DNA of 64,000 nucleotides from Rhizophagus sp. LPA8_4_AMF (GCA_021464525.1 JADRCO010000035.1:1-64000); one strand, 5' to 3'; positions 22,943 to 35,156 are shown, counted from the stretch's first letter. Program-made: numbers and translations. Notes: generated from the sequence alone by a model not told the origin.

Positions 22943-23585
22943 TTAGTCATCATCGTCGTCAATAGCATCATCGCCCAGAATATTCGATAATGTATCAGGT
23001 TTACTCACAACTTCGGTACACTAAAAAAAGAAATTTTTTTTAATAAAATTATTTTTTTATATATATGCTCGAATTATATCCTATACTTACGGAAATTTGT
23101 TTCCAAATTTCTCTCTGTTTTATATTTGCTTGATTTTCATAAGCGACAATGGCAACATCAACGGTAGGACCCCAATACCAAGATAACATTGTAGTTTTAA
23201 TCATTTTATCCATACCACCTCTTACATTAATTACCCTTTTTCTTTTAGGTACAAAACTATCAGTAACATCAATTTGATAAAATACATTATCCGTTAAATC
23301 CTTACATGTGGATTTCATAAATGCTATAAATTTATATGTATAATTAGGTGGTAACCATCTTTGTCTAACTAATCCTCTTTCAAATAATCCTTTTATTTGC
23401 GTTCCACTTTTATATAAATCATCGTAAAGGACGAAATGACCCGATAATGATTCAGAATCAAACGTTATTGTTGCCGTTTCAGTGTTAGGAACGTACCAGC
23501 GTTGTTTACATCTTCTTTTTGATAATACTACCGATGGTATTAATAATAAATGTATTATTAAGATGAATAATTTAAAAGATTTCAT
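22943..23585 (-). CDS. Small secreted protein with acidic C-terminus
   Basis: Two exons on the minus strand, 23091-23585 and 22943-23020, joined in phase 0 over a 70-nt GT-AG intron (GTAAGT donor), give 190 residues. Residues 1-22 are a clear signal peptide (MKSFKLFILIIHLLLIPSVV then LS), followed by KRRC. The mature part looks beta-rich (ATITFDSESLSGHFVLYDD), has few cysteines and ends in DDAIDDDDD. It has one N-x-T sequon (NYT). I do not recognise the family. Secretion or passage through the ER is well supported; whether it stays in the wall, the apoplast or the host interface is not. Stopping at the first exon would add a short chance tail, so the spliced form is preferred. Confidence 0.75.
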
Positions 23586-23621
23586 TTTTTTTTAATAAAA
23601 GAATAAAAATTGTTTGATCTT

Positions 23622-23655
<34 letters not shown>

Positions 23656-24514
23656 CAATTCTTATTTATACGTATTTTACAAAATAAAAAAAAAATTACT
23701 AAACTTTATATAAACAAAAATTATTTTTTTTTTCTCGATATAAAAATAATTTCTCATTTATAAATCATAAAATAAAAGAAATATATTTCCTATATAAACA
23801 TTTTAATAATGGCAATTAAGAAAAAGGGAAAAATAATTATTCATGAAACTTAATTTTTTCTCCTTCATAGAAAAAAAAAAAAAGAAAAAATAATCTTTTT
23901 AGGGTTTAGACATAATATAAATAACTAATTTGGTCGTACAAATTTTTACAGGTTTAACAAAAAAGTAAATTTTGGTTAAGATCATACTAAATATTTAATT
24001 AACTAAATTTGTTTAGTGCTTATCGATGTCACAAAACGATGTACATCAAATGAATCAGATGACTAAATATTAATAGCCCAAGTGATGCAAAGTTAGTGAT
24101 AACAATATCGGGAAATTCTAGCCCCTCCTTTTTTACGACGCCTCCCAGAGTCCCAGTGCGATTGCATCATGCTACACACATGACTCATACATACAATTAT
24201 TAAGTGTATAATACTAATAATAAATTTATTAATTTTTTGTTCAATCTTTTAATGTGTGACTCACCGGAGATAATCCTTAGTAAATATTCATTGTCATGTG
24301 CAACAAAATTTTATCTTCAAAGCTAAGAAAATCATCGATTTCCGTAGCACAAATCCACATGATCACTAATTTTTTTATATATTAGTAAAATATAACAAGA
24401 TTCTTTCCTTAAAAAAAAAAAAAATTTTTTCTTCTTCCTCTATTTTTTTTTATTTTCTATTTTTTTTTTTTTTATATTCTTATTGTTCGGTTTGAAATTT
24501 TTATGTAAAGGATA
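23586..24514. other. Divergent intergenic region with a TA microsatellite
   Basis: The region lies between two divergently transcribed genes, so it should hold both promoters. An (AT)n run spans about 23625-23652. A GC-richer patch is at 24115-24185. Long pyrimidine tracts at 24415-24480 lie just before the plus-strand start. I see no gene. Confidence 0.5.
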
Positions 24515-25407
24515 ATGCCATTCAATGAAAGAAGTCCACTTATTCCATATAACTATGATGAGGAAGAAGAAATAAGTTTTATACAAAAAACTCTTACTTT
24601 AGTATGTTTCGTGATCGCTTTATCAATAGTTGTATTAATTTTTGTGTCGCCACATAATAATTCTGATAGTGGTTTACAATGTGATATTTCAAATGTGCCT
24701 TATCATTATATGTTAAGTCACAAAAGTTATATACACTTTGGTTATTTAATCGAAACTTTACCCATAGAATTTAATGATGAACAATCTGAATTTGTTTTAT
24801 TGGCGGAAATTGTTTCATTACCATCTTGGACACTTGGGAATTATGAAGTTCATGAATATCGTAAAAATATAACTACTGAAGAATCATTTCCTGTAAAAAC
24901 TGTTGATTCTTCTCTAAGTTTTTGGATGAACGACGTTCATATTTCTTTTAATAAAAACCCTTTCAAAAATTATTCTTTTAACGTTACGGATTTAAATGGA
25001 TTGATAATTCCTGAATTATGTGATTATAAAATTACTTGGAATTGGATTTTTAATGGACATTTATATAGAAAGTGTGAACTTGCAAATGAAGAATCATACT
25101 CTCTTATTTCTGACATTAAAGGATCTACTTCTTGGGGATTAAGATTTACGAGTCCTGATGGTACCGATGTTTACGCTAAAACTTCTGTAACCGATTATTG
25201 GTGGAATATGCACAGAAGGTACGTTTTATTTAAAAAAAAAAAATTATTTTAATCATTAGAAATTTTATTAAGTTAAAATTTAATTTAAAATTTAGGGATG
25301 TTGATGTTAGTCCTTTAGCTCCATTTCCTCCAGTAATACCCGCTATTTATACTGCTTATTATGATACGATTCAACGTAATCGTGAAAATAACAACAGAAG
25401 GAATTAA
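24515..25407 (+). CDS. Type II membrane glycoprotein, unknown function
   Basis: Two exons, 24515-25218 and 25296-25407, join in phase 2 over a 77-nt intron (GTACGT...TTTAG) to give 271 residues. The short N-terminal tail has an acidic dileucine-type sorting signal (ERSPLI, residues 5-10) and an acidic run DEEEE. One membrane segment follows (about 26-44, TLTLVCFVIALSIVVLIFV). The remainder should be lumenal or outside, with N-glycosylation sequons (NNS, NIT, NYS, NVT), and ends in an Arg/Asn-rich tail (RNRENNNRRN). By known trafficking rules ExxxL[LI] suggests AP-dependent delivery to the vacuole or endosome. I do not recognise the lumenal domain. Confidence 0.78.
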
Positions 25408-26219
25408 AAAGATCAAAAAACTTTAAATAGTTAATAAATTATTATATTCCTCCCCCCTCCCTTCCCCGCTCTCTCCTAAAAAAAGAAGTCGTGATTTAGT
25501 GATATGTTGTGACGGATTTATGAATTTTGCGATGTAAAAAATGAGAAACATTTATTTTATTTTTAATATACAGTATAACTTTATATCAATTTATTGACAT
25601 AGCAAAATGAGATTTAGGTTGTATATGTAGTTAATCATTAAAAATTCAATTATTGTAATATAGTAAAATAAAATTAAAAAATCTTTATAAATAAAAGTGG
25701 ATCAAAAACCACTTAGTCCAAATGTATAGACCAGGTTACCTGCTCAATAAATCTAGTTGTTACAATACAACAAAAGAAAGTAAAAAAAAAAAATCGGAAT
25801 TTTATTTTTTTAATCACAACTTTCCCAATACAACCAATACAACCAGTCCACGTCACAACTCCTTCACTTTCATTTGCTAAATTTTACGTTCTATTTATTT
25901 TTATTTTTTTTTTAAAAAAAAAAAAACGAGTAAAGCTTGATATTTAAAAGCCAAATTTTTTGTTAAATTACAATTTCCTTAAATATCGTACCGCAATGTA
26001 CAAGATACCCCCAAAATACCTGGGTATTGTACCATCTAATACCAAATATATGAAAAAATTTATAATAACCACTAAATATGCAATTTTTTAGATCTACTTA
26101 CTACTTATATACTTTACATGGGGGTATTTTCAAATGGGAGCAGTACGGTACGGTAAATACACTTAACGGTTTTCCTGACGTCTTTCTTGTCTGTGAGACC
26201 TTATAAAGCATGATGGTTT
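25408..26219. other. Intergenic, with a probable degenerate inverted-repeat element
   Basis: A CT-rich patch (CCTCCCCCCTCCCTTCCCCG-like) at 25447-25480 lies in the 3' flank of the membrane protein gene. At about 25988-26155 a left arm (GTACCGCAATGTACAAGATA, then CCCCCAAAATA) is an imperfect reverse complement of a right arm (GGGGGTATTTTCAAATGGGA, then GCAGTACGGTAC). It is probably another MITE, but weakly supported. Confidence 0.4.
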
Positions 26220-26400
26220 ATACATGGGGGCGTAATTATTTCAGATAATCCGACATTTAGGCGGCGTAATTGTGAAATTTATTACACCAAATGTTTGTTA
26301 TTAAAATAGCATTGCGCCAGTAATACACCGGTGTAATGGGAATTGGTGTAATGTGCCATAATATTTCGACATGGCTTGAACTTAATTTTCCCCCATGTAT
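26220..26400 (+). mobile_element. MITE, copy 1 of a two-copy family
   Basis: Its ends are perfect 11-bp inverted repeats ATACATGGGGG and CCCCCATGTAT; the outer TA on each side fits a TA target duplication. The whole 181 bp aligns with the reverse complement of 33869-34050, including GTAATTATTTCAGATAAT, AGGCGGCGTAAT, the palindrome TTACACCGGTGTAA and GGTGTAATGTGCC. It does not code. TA duplication suggests a Tc1/mariner-type parent. Confidence 0.75.
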
Positions 26401-27959
26401 AATGATAGTTGATTCAAGTTCTGGAATAAATTGTATACGTTAGTTGATAGTGATATAGTGATATAGTACTTTTAGGTGTGGTACAGTACGTTATTGATAT
26501 AGTAAATGTTAACGCTTCCTATTTATATAATAATCATTGAATGATTCGTTTTGGTAACATTCATGTCATCATCACATTTTAGTGTTATTAACCTTAAATT
26601 TTAAATTTCGATAATATTAGACAATTCGATCGAGATCAATGAGATCATACCGCTTAAAAAAAAAGGAAAAGAATATAAATTATATTAATTTCGTCTTACA
26701 ATTAGCAAATAATATAAATAAATTGTATTAATTTCGACTTACATGGCAAAAAATGCTAATGATTTTAACGGAATTTTCGTAAATATGTGTCGATCTCTGA
26801 TTCCTTTAATATTTCACCTTTCATTTCATTCATACAAATACAAATTTACATTAATATTTGAAAGAAATTATACGAGAAAATATCATATAACGCTGATAGT
26901 ATCCTCACCTAAATCAGATTCACAATATTCCTAAATAGTATCCAAGTAACTGTTCAACTGCATTTTCGGTGAACCGATCAAATTCTTCATACAGCGATTT
27001 ATTTGGGTACTGCATGCACCTCTATAACAACTCAATACGGTAGTTGATTCAATAACTATATAATAGCTGTGCGCCAAAAAAAAAAATCTATAAAAGAATA
27101 TTTGTAACAAAGTTTTTGCCACAATGTGAATTTTTAATTCATTCGGAAATGAAAAAGAATGTATGATCCATAAATATATTCATTTAAGAGAAGAAAAAAA
27201 AAAAAAAAGATATTTTTAAATGAAAAATTTATCATTAATATAATAAGAGATGAGGTCGTGTGGGAATAAATTTTTTCTTCGCGCATATTACACATAACGC
27301 GTTTTCATTAATGCATGACATATGTCATTTAAATTCATTTAAATAATGATTATATTATTATTATCCAACATATTTTTTTAATTTCCTTAAATGTATATTT
27401 GTATTACACCATTAAAATTTCTATTAAATTTCTATCCATTAAAAAAAAAAATGAAAAAATGTAAAAAATTTATTTCATACCTTTTTATTGTTCTGTTAAC
27501 AAATTGCCATTTGGAATTTTCTATGGTTACTAAGTAGTTAATCGTCAGAATGGTGTAATATGGTGTGCATTTCACCGCTTAACTATTTTTGTGGCGAAAA
27601 ATTTTTTATATCACGTGAGACGACTTTAAAGTTAACCTTTTAATGACTAGCATCTTTTTGATCGATTATTAAGAAACTTTTTGGTCCCGATTAACGCCAA
27701 AATTAGGTAAACATCTTATCATGCCTTAAAAAGTATTATCAGTTATCCTCATAAGTTCATGCAGATTTTACATATTTTTGGTTCTGTTATCTCATATTAC
27801 TATGTATTATAAAATTATTAGAGTTTATTATAAAAATTGCAAATTTAGCAAGATAATCAATATCGTATAATTTAATTATACAACTATTACTATTAATAGA
27901 TTTAATACATAAATGCAATAATTCAATTACGATTTGAACGTCAAACCGATAATATTATT
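26401..27959. other. AT-rich intergenic sequence
   Basis: Short frames at 26743-26934 (plus) and 26931-27122 (minus) have no recognisable content. GATATAGT direct repeats occur near 26450. Nothing else is supported. Confidence 0.45.
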
Positions 27960-29340
27960 ATTGGATGACTTATTTCAATGAATTTTGCCGTGGACACCAA
28001 CGATCACGACGGTGATCAACAAACGTAGGTGTTACATTCGCATTCATTTCTATGTATACAAATTATATATATAACGATCGAAATTATTATTTCGTAATTA
28101 AAATAAAAAAAAATTACTTTATATATGTTTATTTAAATGAATTTTGTCGTGGACACCACGGTTTGATCAACGATCAAATGATCAATGAAAAACGTACTAG
28201 GTGCTATATTTGCACGTATCCAGTTCTATGCAAATTATATATATTTAACGATCAAAATTTATTTGGTATTATTATTTTGTAATTAAAAAATTAGTTGTAT
28301 ATGCTTATATCAATGAATTTGTCGTAGATGCCACCGACGACCACGACGGTGATCAAACAAACGTAGGTGTTATATTCGCATTCATTTCTATGTATATAAA
28401 TTATATATATAACGATCGAAATTTATTATTTTGTAATTAAAATTACTTTATATATGTTTATTTCAATGAATTTTGTCGTGGACGCCACGGTTTGATCAAC
28501 GATCAAATGATCAATGAAAAACGTACTATGTGCTATATTTGCACGTATCCATTTCCTACATATGCAAATTATATATATATAGCGATCAAAATTTATTTGG
28601 TATTATTATTTTGTAATTAAAAAATTACTTTAGTTGTATATGCTTATATCAAAGAATTTTATCGTGAACGCCACCAACGACCACGACGGTGATCAACAAA
28701 CGTAGGTGTTATATTCGCATTCATTTCTATGTATACAAATTATATATATAACGATCGAAATTTATTATTTTGTAATTAAAATAAAAAAAAATTACTTTAT
28801 ATATATTTATTTCAATGAATTTTGTCGTGGACGCCACGATTTGATCAACGATCAACGATCAATGAAAACGTACTAGGTGCTATATTTGCACGTATCCATT
28901 TCCTACGTATGCAAATTATATATATTTAGCGATCAAAATTTATTTGGTATTATTATTTTGTAATTAAAAGATTACTTTAGTTGTATATCCTTATATCAAT
29001 GAATTTTGTCGCGGATGCCACCAACGATCACGACGAGTTCGATCAACAATCTGCTATATTTGCACGTATCCATTTCTTATGCATGCAAATTATATATATA
29101 ACGATCAAAATTTATTTATTACTTATTGCATTATTATATTGTAATTAAAAAATTACTTTAGTTGTATATGCTTATATAAATGAATTTTGTCGTGGACGCC
29201 ACGGTTCGATCAACGATCAACGATCAATGAAAACGTACAAGGTGCTACATTTGCACGTATCCATTTCCTACGTATGCAAATTAAGATAACGATCAAAATT
29301 TATTTTTTACTTATTGTTGTAATTAAATAAAAAAAATTTT
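27960..29340. repeat. Dimeric satellite array (8 monomers)
   Basis: Eight monomers begin with an AATTTTGTCGTGGACGCCAC-like start at about 27981, 28140, 28316, 28469, 28655, 28818, 29002 and 29182. Spacings alternate between about 153-163 and 176-186 bp. Odd units carry CGACCACGACGGTGATCAAC and AACGTAGGTGTTATATTCGC. Even units carry CACGGTTTGATCAACGATCA and CGTACTAGGTGCTATATTTG. So the higher-order unit is a dimer of about 335 bp, repeated three times plus a hybrid pair at the right end. Every monomer has an ATGCAAATTATATATATAAC-like centre and an A/T-rich tail. It is non-coding; the short open frame inside is a by-product. Confidence 0.85.
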
Positions 29341-29355
29341 ACTTTATACATATTT

Positions 29356-29403
29356 AAACTATATAATAGTCTAATGCGCCGCTATTAGACTATTATATAG
29401 TTT
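29356..29403. repeat. Perfect 20-bp hairpin at the end of the satellite
   Basis: The arm AAACTATATAATAGTCTAAT at 29356-29375 is exactly reverse-complemented at 29384-29403, with an 8-base loop GCGCCGCT. It lies between the direct array and its inverted copies. Confidence 0.9.
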
Positions 29404-29443
29404 AATTCATCCAACAATATATATAATTATCATTTGGGAGGCG

Positions 29444-29590
29444 GTCAATAGAAAAGGAGGAAATCCAAATTTTGGTCAAAATTTTTTTTATTGGTTCACG
29501 TTGCCGATCATGATCACGTGAACAAAGTTAGCTTAATAACCAAAAATACTAAAATTTTTAAATTTCCCCCTCCCATTTGTTGACAAAAAA
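29444..29590. mobile_element. Possible degenerate inverted-repeat element
   Basis: The left side (GGTCAATAGAAAAGGAGGAA) and the right side (CCCCCTCCCATTTGTTGAC) are imperfect reverse complements around an AT-rich centre containing TGATCATGATCACGTGA. Matches are patchy. Confidence 0.3.
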
Positions 29591-29699
29591 TATCACGTAT
29601 TTTTACTCTAGATCACGTGATTAAAATGGTATTCGAAGAATTTTGAATACAGAATTTTATTTTTTTTTTAAAAAAAAAGGGAATCAAGAATGATTTGAT

Positions 29700-30060
29700 C
29701 GTAATAAATCATACATGCGTAGGAAATGGACGTCGGTGTACCTACGTCGGTAACTGATCGTTAATCGAACCGTCGTGGTCGCTGGTGGCGTCCACGACAA
29801 AATTCTTTGATATAAGCATATACAACTAAAATAATTTTTTAATTACAAAATAATAATGCAATAAGTAACAAATAAATTTCGATCGTTATATATATAATTT
29901 GCATGCGTAGGAAATGAATACGTGCAAATAAACTGTAGCACCTATAGCACCTATCGTTGATTATTTGATCGACGTCCACGACAAAAAAATATAAGCATAT
30001 ACAAAGTATTTTTTTTTTTTATTTTAATTGCAAAATAATAAATACATGAATATCAATATT
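29700..30060. repeat. Satellite monomers in inverted orientation
   Basis: Two monomers of the 28-29.3 kb satellite are present as reverse complements (GGCGTCCACGACAAAATTCT at about 29787, then AAGCATATACAACTAAAATA, CGATCGTTATATATATAATT and ACGTCCACGACAAAAAAATA). The array is therefore a large inverted structure around the 29.35-29.7 kb spacer, and it ends about 130 bp before the last exon of the next gene. Confidence 0.8.
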
Positions 30061-30186
30061 TATTTACAATATATATATGATGATAATACATTTAATGCAT
30101 TGATTGATGATGGATGATATGAAAAAATGAAAATACAATAATCTATATTTTAATATATATATAATTTTTTTTTTTTTTTACCCTCA

Positions 30187-30234
30187 CTAATAATCTTTAT
30201 AATCACTTAATTTTCTTTCAAAAACTTTATCTAT

Positions 30235-30266
<32 letters not shown>

Positions 30267-32220
30267 GAAAAAAAAAAAAAAAAAAAAAAAATTAATCAAT
30301 CGTTGTTTAAGTTTTTAAGTTTTGAAAATCCACGAAAAATAACAAATGATCGTACTTACCATGATAACTGAAAATATGATTTTTTATTTCACTTATAATA
30401 AAAGGATTCTTATTATCAAAAGATTCTTTCTTTTCCTTTCTTTTCTCTTTTAAAATACTTTGTCTAGCATCTTTTAAATGTTTAGAAACAGTCTTTTTAA
30501 ATTCTTCATCATCACAACTAACACTACTTGATCTTCTATTCCTTCTACTATTAAGTGTTCTATTCCAATTAAATCTAACATCTTTTAAACGATTATTTGG
30601 TACTAAAGAATAATGATATAATATTTTTAAATAATCCACATAATAATCAGCTACGTTATATAACCATAAAGATTTAATCTTTGAACAGGATCTATTTAAT
30701 AAAATATCCAAATAATCAGGACTGATATGACATTTTAAATAAAGATTTTCTAAAGTATTAGGTAAAGATGAAGCTAATTTATATATTTCAGCATCCATAT
30801 ATTCACGAGAACTTGAATAAGAAATTTCTAAATATAATTGACGTAAAGGAAAGGCGGGTAAAATATTTAATAAAGAATTGAAATCAATATGAGAAAAATT
30901 ATGAGAAATATTTAAAGATGATATATTTGTACAATAAGTTGAAATTATTCTCATAATATTATAAGTGATTAATTTTGTTGTTAATGTTTTCAAATTTAAA
31001 TTTGTCATTTCAAGTAAACAAATTAATAAAGTTTCGGATCTTTCATCATTAAAATTAAAATAAAGATGATCAATTTGAAGTTTTGAAGTATGAGATAAAG
31101 AAAAATTCTTGGTAAAATCGGAATAATGAAATTTATAATCATCATCAGACTTATTCCAACTTTGTTCTAATTCCAAAGTTTTTAACACTTTACAAGATGA
31201 AATTAATTTAAGTAAACAAGACATATCATTAATACCTTTAATATGTAAATAATTTAAATAATGAATATGTCTATAAATTGAATTATAAATCATTGGGGAA
31301 CAATAATTAATTGATAAATTTTCCAATCTTTTTTGATTTGATAATAATTTTGAGATAGAATAATCGATATCCAAATAATCATCTTTATCCTCCTTTCTAA
31401 CATCCAAAGAAATACTTTTTAAATCACTACAATTTAATATAATAATATTAAAGAAATCAAGAAATTCATCTAAAGTTGATTTATTAACTTTATGAGGATT
31501 TCTATATTCTAATTGGGTAAGGTTATTAAAACAACCAAAAGAATTTTGAGGAATTAATTTATATAATGAAACGAAATCAAAATTATCATAAACCTTAGCA
31601 CGAAAATAATTAAATGTTTTAAAACCATTTAAATCATTTGCTTTAAATAAAACTTTTCCAAGTAATTGAGTAACTAATCGAGATTTTTCAAAATCTGTAC
31701 AAGTATTGGGATATCTTACGACCCATCTATGAACTGATTTAATAAAATTATCATAATCAAATAATTTTATTAATTGTGGATAATTAAATTTAATTAATCT
31801 ATCATTATTATTTTTCGTCTCTAATTTTAATTGATGATCAATTAAATCATTTTTATCTTGATCAGAAAGGAATAATATTAGTGAGTTGATTAAAGTACAA
31901 TTTTGTTCATCGCTTAGAACAAAATGAAAAGGTCGACGCCATAATTTTGGAATTACAAGTGTGCTCCATAATTTATTCACTCGTGCGCAATTAAATAATG
32001 TTGAAATTTTGATGTTATAATCTGATATATCATTTGAGTTTTCTTCTGAAGTATTTGTAATATGTGAAAAAATCCGTTCAAGACAATCTATTGGAATATC
32101 TTGTATAGTTATTCGGGCAGGAATATAATTAGGTATCGATCTTTTATCTTTAGAACTATGTATTCTTAAAGATTTTCTAAAGATTTTGCTTTTACGTTTT
32201 ATTTCCGTTACGATCCTCAT
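30187..32220 (-). CDS. F-box/leucine-rich protein 2
   Basis: Exon 1 is 30360-32220 and exon 2 is 30187-30230, joined in phase 1 (CATG before GTAAGT, acceptor TTTTTATAG), giving 634 residues that end in KVFERKLSDYKDY. A basic N-terminus (RKSKIFRKSLR) precedes the F-box, IPIDCLERIFSHITN ... FNCARVNKLWSTLVIPKLWR at about residues 42-92. Irregular leucine-rich repeats follow (LENLSINYC, LKTLELEQSW, LRQLYLEIS, LENLYLKCH). A basic, Ser-rich stretch (SRRNRRSSS) lies near the C-terminus. By family it should be an SCF substrate receptor. It resembles the 20.5 kb F-box gene in layout and in WRRPF. The 129-nt intron holds unusually long A/T homopolymers, which could mislead assemblies. Without splicing, the first exon would end in a chance tail. 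Confidence 0.85.
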
Positions 32221-33307
32221 TGTGGTTTTTATAAAATGTTCTAATAGAAAAAGGAATTTTTGTACAAAAAAAAAAAAATTTATTTTTATTTATAGAGTTT
32301 GAAGGGGAAAAAAAGGTGGACTACGTTTATATATTTTAATATAACGATATAAATTTCCTTAATAATTTATACAGGGTACTTTATTTTTGCGCCGTATGAG
32401 AGGGTCTATTCTTCATGTACTTATTCGATCATAATGAACGATGGTCAAGCGAACACAACATGGTTTATTTATTATATAAAAGAATAAATATTATGATAAA
32501 TTAGGAAATTTATTTTAAATTAGAAAATTCGGCACATTTTTTAAATGGACCCCATTTTAAAAATAAAATTACCTTAATTTTATATCAATTTCTATAAAGG
32601 TTAAAAAGATTCTTAATCTGAACAAACTCACGCGGAAATTTTAAATTTATACTTTATTTATTTTTATCCGTAAATAAAATAAAGTATATAATTGTAGCAA
32701 TAAAGTTAAGAATGTTTATATTTTTGGTTAATTAAATGAATGTATTGTTATACAAACAAAGATGCATTGAGCGGATTGTTAATTCCGGTCAAATTTTATG
32801 ATTTTTAGCCATTCATTATTTACACCGGAATGGAATTACCATATTAATTTATCATTTTATAAATTGTTTTATACATTAAATACATAAAGGTGTTAAAATA
32901 CATGTAATACATATTAGTCATCAAAGAAGATCGGCTAATATTGTGTTAAATATCTATTGTAACGATTGGTGATATCCTTTTATATAATGATAATAGGGAA
33001 CAAAGATACTTGTTATTGTATATTTGTATAATATATAAGAAAAAGTCAAAAGATTATAATCACTAGTGTTACTAACTTCCCACGAACGGGTAAACGGAGT
33101 TATTGGCGTGGTAAATCAGTGATAAAACTATAATCTCTGCAAACGCCTCGAATTTTGACTTTTATGGGAAGATTGGTCCCAAGTTAACTTTTTAACTGAA
33201 AATTTATAAGATGATCAAATTGTGTGTCGTCAGAATTTAAGCCATTTTTTATTTAAACTTTTACTTGTTCCGATAATACTATATACAGTATATATTTCTC
33301 ACGCTTT
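32221..33307. other. Intergenic upstream of F-box gene 2
   Basis: AT-rich; the promoter of the F-box gene should be at the left end. A weak inverted repeat (GATTATAATCACTAGTG against ATCAGTGATAAAACTATAAT) spans 33053-33134. Confidence 0.4.
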
Positions 33308-33408
33308 TATCATATGGGCGGATTTGACGCATTGCATGTGATAATTTCATAGTAAATGGGAATTGGTTACTATTGGTATGATGCGTCAAATCGGCCCATA
33401 TGTTGATA
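33308..33408. mobile_element. Compact MITE-like element
   Basis: The left arm 33308-33332 (TATCATATGGGCGGATTTGA then CGCAT) is nearly the reverse complement of the right arm 33381-33408 (ATGCGTCAAATCGGCCCATA then TGTTGATA). About 48 bp lie between. It has no coding capacity. Confidence 0.6.
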
Positions 33409-33868
33409 ATAGTGAATCAGATTAAAATTGGTGAATCTCAATACGTTCATGTACTTATAATGTTCATGTATAACATTCATGTATAACGTTCGTGTATAAC
33501 ATTCGTATAAAACGAGATCTTATTAGGACTATTTCTTTTTTCCATTCATTATGGATTGAACTTAATATGTTATGAAATTTTAATCTGCGAATGTCTAATA
33601 AGATTATCGATAACTTTCGTTTTCATTTGTTGACTTTCATCTAAAGTTTTCTTTTTGTTTTTTTTAACAATACTAAATTATAAGTCTAATGTAATAGAAT
33701 ATGTTTAAAGACATGCTTACACAAAGAGACTTATCGCATCTACAATCTGCAATTTCAAACTCTTTTTATTATATCGTTTAATGATGCTTCGTTCTATAAT
33801 AAAATTCAAAGTATGTACCCAACGCACCTGACGTTAACTCTGTTTTCGATGCGATTTCAAATGAGTCT

Positions 33869-34050
33869 ACACATGGGTTCAAGTCATGCCGAAATATTAC
33901 GGCACATTACACCAATTCGGCATTACACCGGTGTAATACTGGTGTAATAGTATTTTCATATGAATCTTCGAAAAAAAATTTGGTGTAAAATATTTCACCA
34001 TTACGCCGCCTTAATGCCGAATTATCTGAAATAATTACACCCTCATGTAT
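33869..34050 (-). mobile_element. MITE, copy 2 of the 26.2 kb family
   Basis: It aligns in reverse orientation with 26220-26400 along its whole length. Its own ends are less perfect (ACATGGG and CCTCATGTAT), so it has drifted more or is older. The open frame at 33907-34089 falls inside it and is not a gene. Confidence 0.7.
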
Positions 34051-35156
34051 CATAGATTTCAACATCTTGAAATCGAAACATTTAGACAAATTTGCAGTTT
34101 ATATCGTTAACGTTTTTTCGTCTTATTGTGATTAATTACGATAATTTTCACATAATTTCTTCAATTCCCTTCATAATTGGTCTTTATTTTCTATATAATC
34201 GTTCAGGAAATCTCCGATTTTCACGAATTTTTGGAAATGAATTTTATTTATTTTGTTGCTATGGTATGACCACGATATGAACGCATTATTTGTGAGAATG
34301 ATACGATAAATTATAATGAACTCACCTACTCACGTGAATTGAAAGAAATAAATTTACGGTCGATTTTTTCAAACATTTACGATTTTTCCGTGAAATTAAA
34401 TTTAAAAAATTTTTTTTATAATTTTTTTTTGTTTAAAAATAAAATCCGATAGCGTCAAAATCAATAAGTCACGTGATTTCTCGACATTTTGTTGATCGAA
34501 AACTCTGGTTTCACTTTGATTTCACGTTCTTATAATGTCTTGCATATGTTACATTAAGCAAAACCCTTAGCCAGTCCGGCCTAGATTGAACTAAAAAGTT
34601 ATAACAATTGTAATGAGGGTTTTAATACCTATTGATCTGCACTAGCTGATTGTTTAAACGTGAATACGTGATTCGTATCTTTATGTAATTGTACGTTCAA
34701 ATTTTTACTAGATAAAATTCTTTCATTTATATTAATCGCGATTTATATATTTTTATTATTTACCAGTAATATTATAATTAATAGAGGCATTAAAACCGTT
34801 AAAATAAATAATAACCTATAGAATCGTAATTTACACGTCATTTCACGTCAAGTAAAAAATTATATTTAGATTGTTCAAATTACAAACAAAGTTTATTTAA
34901 TTGCAAAAATAAAATTGCTATTCTATAACTTTATGTTTGAACAATTCGAAAAATAAATAAATAAATAAATAATGAATAATAAATAAAATCGTTTAAATTT
35001 CAGACTAAATGAACTACTGCTAAAATAATTATTCTAAGATTTAAACATAAATTATCATTCAAATTTAATTATCCTTCTAATAATATCACGAAACGAAATT
35101 AAAAAAAAAAGGTATCTTAAGTTGATTTATAATTTCTAATAGTTACCTTCTAGAAT
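34051..35156. other. Intergenic and 3' flank of kinase 2
   Basis: AT-rich; an AAATA-type microsatellite lies at 34953-34988. No coding signal is seen. Confidence 0.45.

Noticed and set aside
27960-30060. CRISPR array
   Set aside because: The repeats are long, adjacent and alternating without unique spacers, and the organism is a eukaryote; it is a satellite.
33907-34089. 60-codon minus-strand frame
   Set aside because: It lies within a MITE copy and is not conserved in the other copy.
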